From: MTP4 sp052056915
GTDB lineage: Archaea > Halobacteriota > Methanosarcinia > Methanosarcinales > Methanosarcinaceae
Assembly (NCBI RefSeq): GCF_052056915.1
Contig: NZ_CP195119.1
Span: 2,480,001 to 2,544,000 of the forward strand
Length of the DNA stretch: 64,000 bases
Direction: 5' to 3'
The notes below the pieces were generated by a model. The model saw only the letters and a program-made list of their open reading frames with translations. It made no database searches and was not told the origin of the DNA. Position 1 is the first letter of the stretch. The number at the start of each line of letters is the position of its first letter. Position numbers and translations under genes: made by a program. Below, piece after piece: positions 61,759 through 64,000 of the stretch.

Positions 61759-62367
61759 TTGAATCCTCTTTTTTTGGAATAATTACTGTATCGTCAGTAG
61801 TTGGATCGTTATCGGTTTCATGATGTTATCAGCGCCTGGTGGTTCCAGCGCCGATTATATATTTTAAAATACTATAGTATAACTTCGATAATATTATATT
61901 TATGAATCATGTGTCTGTTTCTATTAAATTACTCCCGCTATATAATCGTTCCCGTATCTTCATTACCGGGGGTAATATATCTTTTTGAAAACAGGTGCAA
62001 TACCCATCTTTTAAAAAATAAAATTTCTGTGTGGGATATAGTGTGGGCTATACCATCTTCCTCCCCCTTCTTCCTCCCCCTTCTTTCTCCCCCTTCTTTC
62101 TTCTCTCCTCTTTTCTCTTTTTATTTACCCCTTCCTTCCTCTATCTTTTTGCCTCCTTCTTTTCTCTTTTTCCTCTCCTCCTTTCTCTTTTTCTTCTCTT
62201 TCTCTCTTCCTTCCTCTCATTTTTGGGGCCAGCTTATTTTCAGGAAACTCCACCGTGAAATCTATATTATAAAAGAATGTTTTGGATAAACGTTTTATAC
62301 GGATGAGCATAACCTGTGTAACAATTCCCAGTAGAGTACATCCGAGTACTACCAGAGGACATAGCAG
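61759..62367. other. mat-hisG divergent gap with a long pyrimidine tract
   Basis: This 609-base gap holds a C/T-only-like tract at about 62052-62222, rich in CTTCCTCC/TTTCTC, and AT-rich flanks that must carry promoters for mat and hisG. The tract's translations in all frames are low-complexity and not credible genes. A triplex or slippage-prone segment is possible. Confidence 0.6.
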
Positions 62368-63234
62368 ATGATTCGCATTGCAATACCCAATAAGGGTCGC
62401 CTTCACGATCCCACCACCTCGATTTTCAGTGATGCGGGGCTTCCCATCAGTGGGGGAGCTAGCCGGAAACTTTTCGCAAAAACCATAGATCCCGAAATCA
62501 GCATTCTTTTCGCAAGGGCCGCAGATATCCCCGAGTACGTACAGGACGGGGCCGCAGACGTCGGAATCACAGGCATGGACCTGATTACGGAATGCGGGGC
62601 GGACGTCGAGACCCTGCTTGACCTTAAATTCGGAAGGGCAACCCTGGTCCTGGCCGTGCCCGAAGATTCGGAGGTCGAAAAACCCGAAGACCTGGAGGGC
62701 AAAAAAGTCGCAACCGAGTTCCCGGGAATTACGGCCCAGTATTTTGAAAAGCTCGGTATAAACGTTGAGGTCATAAAGGTCAGCGGAGCCTGTGAAATGA
62801 CTCCTCATGTCGGGATTGCCGATGCCATCGTGGACATCTCAAGTTCCGGGACCACCCTCATGATCAACCGCTTGAAGGTAATTGACAGGGCTTTTTCTTC
62901 CTCCGTCTACCTGATTGCAAACAGGGAGAGCCTCAGGACAAAGGAAAAGATCCTGGACATCAAGACCGCACTTGAAAGCGTTCTCAACGCAAAGGAAAAG
63001 CGCTACCTTATGATGAACGTTCCCGAAAATTCCCTTGAAGCCGTAAAACAGGTCCTTCCCGGGATGTCGGGCCCCACGGTCATGAAGGTTGAATCCAGCA
63101 AGTCTCAGGAAGAACCAATCCTTGCCGTACATGCCGTTGTGGACGCGGACCTGATCTTCACCATCGTAAACAAGTTGAAAAAGGTCGGAGCAAGGGATGT
63201 CCTTGTAGTGCCCATTGAAAGGATCATGCCCTGA
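62368..63234 (+). CDS. hisG: ATP phosphoribosyltransferase, long form
   Basis: The first enzyme of histidine synthesis, joining ATP and PRPP. The 288-residue protein is the long form with a C-terminal regulatory PII-like domain (about 215-288, ILAVHAVVDADLIFTIVNKL), so it should be inhibited by histidine without HisZ. Core motifs: IAIPNKGRLHDPT, GAADVGITGMDLI, VATEFPGITAQYFEKLG and ADAIVDISSSGTTL. GAGGAC precedes the ATG. hisA follows. Confidence 0.96.
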   Translation: MIRIAIPNKGRLHDPTTSIFSDAGLPISGGASRKLFAKTIDPEISILFARAADIPEYVQDGAADVGITGMDLITECGADVETLLDLKFGRATLVLAVPEDSEVEKPEDLEGKKVATEFPGITAQYFEKLGINVEVIKVSGACEMTPHVGIADAIVDISSSGTTLMINRLKVIDRAFSSSVYLIANRESLRTKEKILDIKTALESVLNAKEKRYLMMNVPENSLEAVKQVLPGMSGPTVMKVESSKSQEEPILAVHAVVDADLIFTIVNKLKKVGARDVLVVPIERIMP

Positions 63235-63302
63235 AAAGCCTGGAGTTTTCAGGCTTAAATTCCCAATTTATCTTGCAATTTATCTTGAAGAGGTGGAATG
63301 CC

Positions 63303-64000
63303 GTGACTTTTGAAGTAATCCCCGCCGTGGACATGAAAGGCGGAAAATGTGTGCAGCTGGTGCAGGGAGTCCCGGGTAGCGAGATCGTATCCCTGGACGA
63401 CCCCCTGGCAGTTGCCCTTGAATGGGTCGGGCAGGGGGCAAAGACCCTGCACCTGGTGGACCTGGACGGGGCGATTGAAGGGGAGCGCAAGAATGCCCCT
63501 GTTATAGAAAAGATCGTAGATGCCTGTCGGGAAAATGGGGTCCGCATCCAGGTCGGCGGAGGGATCCGGAGTTTTGACGACGCGGCAGCCCTCCTCAAAC
63601 TCGGGGTTTACAGGGTTATCCTCGGAACCGCAGCTATCCGGGACCCCGAACTTGTGAAACAGCTTTCCGATGCTTTCGGGATTGAACACATAAACGTTGC
63701 CCTGGACGCAAAGAACGGAAAAATCTCGATCAAAGGCTGGACCGAGGAATCCGAACATACTCCCGTGGACATGGGCAGGAAGTTCGAAGACCTGGGGGCA
63801 GGCAGCCTGCTTTTCACGAACATCGATTCCGAAGGCCTGATGCAGGGCGTAAATCCCGTCCCCACAAAGGAACTTGTAGATTCCGTCAGCATCCCCGTGA
63901 TCGCTTCCGGTGGGGTCAGTTCCCTTGCCGACCTGAATGTCCTGAAGCAGACCGGGGCCGCAGGGGTAGTTGTCGGAAGTGCCCTTTACACCGGCAGGTT
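63303..64000 (+). CDS. hisA: ProFAR isomerase (HisA), partial
   Basis: Fourth step of histidine synthesis, an Amadori rearrangement. 232 codons are visible; the C-terminus runs off the window. It starts at GTG behind GAGGTGG. Core features: VIPAVDMKGGKCVQL with the catalytic Asp, LHLVDLDGA, QVGGGIRSFDDA, and IPVIASGGVSSLADL. It lies 68 bases after hisG in the same direction, a likely his operon. Confidence 0.95.
   Translation, partial: MTFEVIPAVDMKGGKCVQLVQGVPGSEIVSLDDPLAVALEWVGQGAKTLHLVDLDGAIEGERKNAPVIEKIVDACRENGVRIQVGGGIRSFDDAAALLKLGVYRVILGTAAIRDPELVKQLSDAFGIEHINVALDAKNGKISIKGWTEESEHTPVDMGRKFEDLGAGSLLFTNIDSEGLMQGVNPVPTKELVDSVSIPVIASGGVSSLADLNVLKQTGAAGVVVGSALYTGR

Noticed and set aside
62031..62289. 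Two plus-strand frames in the pyrimidine tract
   Set aside because: Their Ser/Phe/Pro/Leu composition is forced by the C/T tract; no start signal or family pattern is present.

Overview
The window comes from a methanogenic archaeon of the genus Methanosarcina (species not resolved). The evidence is a complete pyrrolysine cassette (pylT, pylS, pylB, pylC, pylD) beside mtbA and ramA, a YcaO/TfuA pair of the kind that thioamidates methyl-coenzyme M reductase, archaeal types of aIF2-beta, L10e, PurP, S-adenosylmethionine synthetase and Trm-G10, a tRNA-Tyr with an intron and a C1-G72 pair, and three FilR1-type regulators. No transposase, prophage or CRISPR array was seen.

Layout. 1-8.8 kb: methylamine methanogenesis and pyrrolysine (mtbA and ramA divergent, then pylD-C-B-S-T on the minus strand). 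9-18 kb: an alpha/alpha-toroid protein, DUF134/DUF5320 proteins, a radical SAM protein, two ferritins, a universal stress protein, a PGF-CTERM-type surface protein, tfuA and ycaO. 18-24 kb: a copper-type P1B ATPase, a c-type cytochrome, small membrane proteins and an MFS exporter. 24-31 kb: pheS, trpS, a radical-SAM-like protein that has lost its cluster cysteines, aIF2-beta and L10e. 31-35.6 kb: a DUF1786 protein, moaB, and an iron-uptake operon feoB-zinc ribbon-feoA behind two DtxR/IdeR-like boxes. 35.7-50 kb: three FilR1 regulators, YhbY, alaS, a methyltransferase, leuD-leuB and a HerA-like ATPase. 50-64 kb: purP, a membrane-tethered HTH protein, truA, trmG10, two M24 peptidases, tRNA-Asp and tRNA-Tyr, S-adenosylmethionine synthetase, hisG and a partial hisA.

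How parts connect. MtbA carries methyl groups from methylamine corrinoid proteins to coenzyme M, RamA reactivates those corrinoid proteins, and the pyl genes make pyrrolysine and charge the amber-decoding tRNA that the methylamine methyltransferases need. Consistent with amber being a sense codon, among the roughly 50 genes whose stop is visible only pylB ends in TAG.

Items most worth a second look: (i) a radical SAM/SPASM-like protein (27818-29071) with N, Y and G where the cluster cysteines should be; (ii) a HerA-like ATPase whose P-loop lies upstream of any ATG/GTG/TTG, implying an AUU or AUC start, plus a cytochrome gene with a good Shine-Dalgarno in front of AUA; (iii) a 16-bp tandem expansion between pylS and pylB that duplicates the pylB start in overlapping TAATG form; (iv) two copies of a dispersed element with 21-bp repeats and a shared tail; (v) a tiny zinc-ribbon gene overlapped at both ends in the feo operon; (vi) short tandem repeats in a large share of the intergenic gaps.
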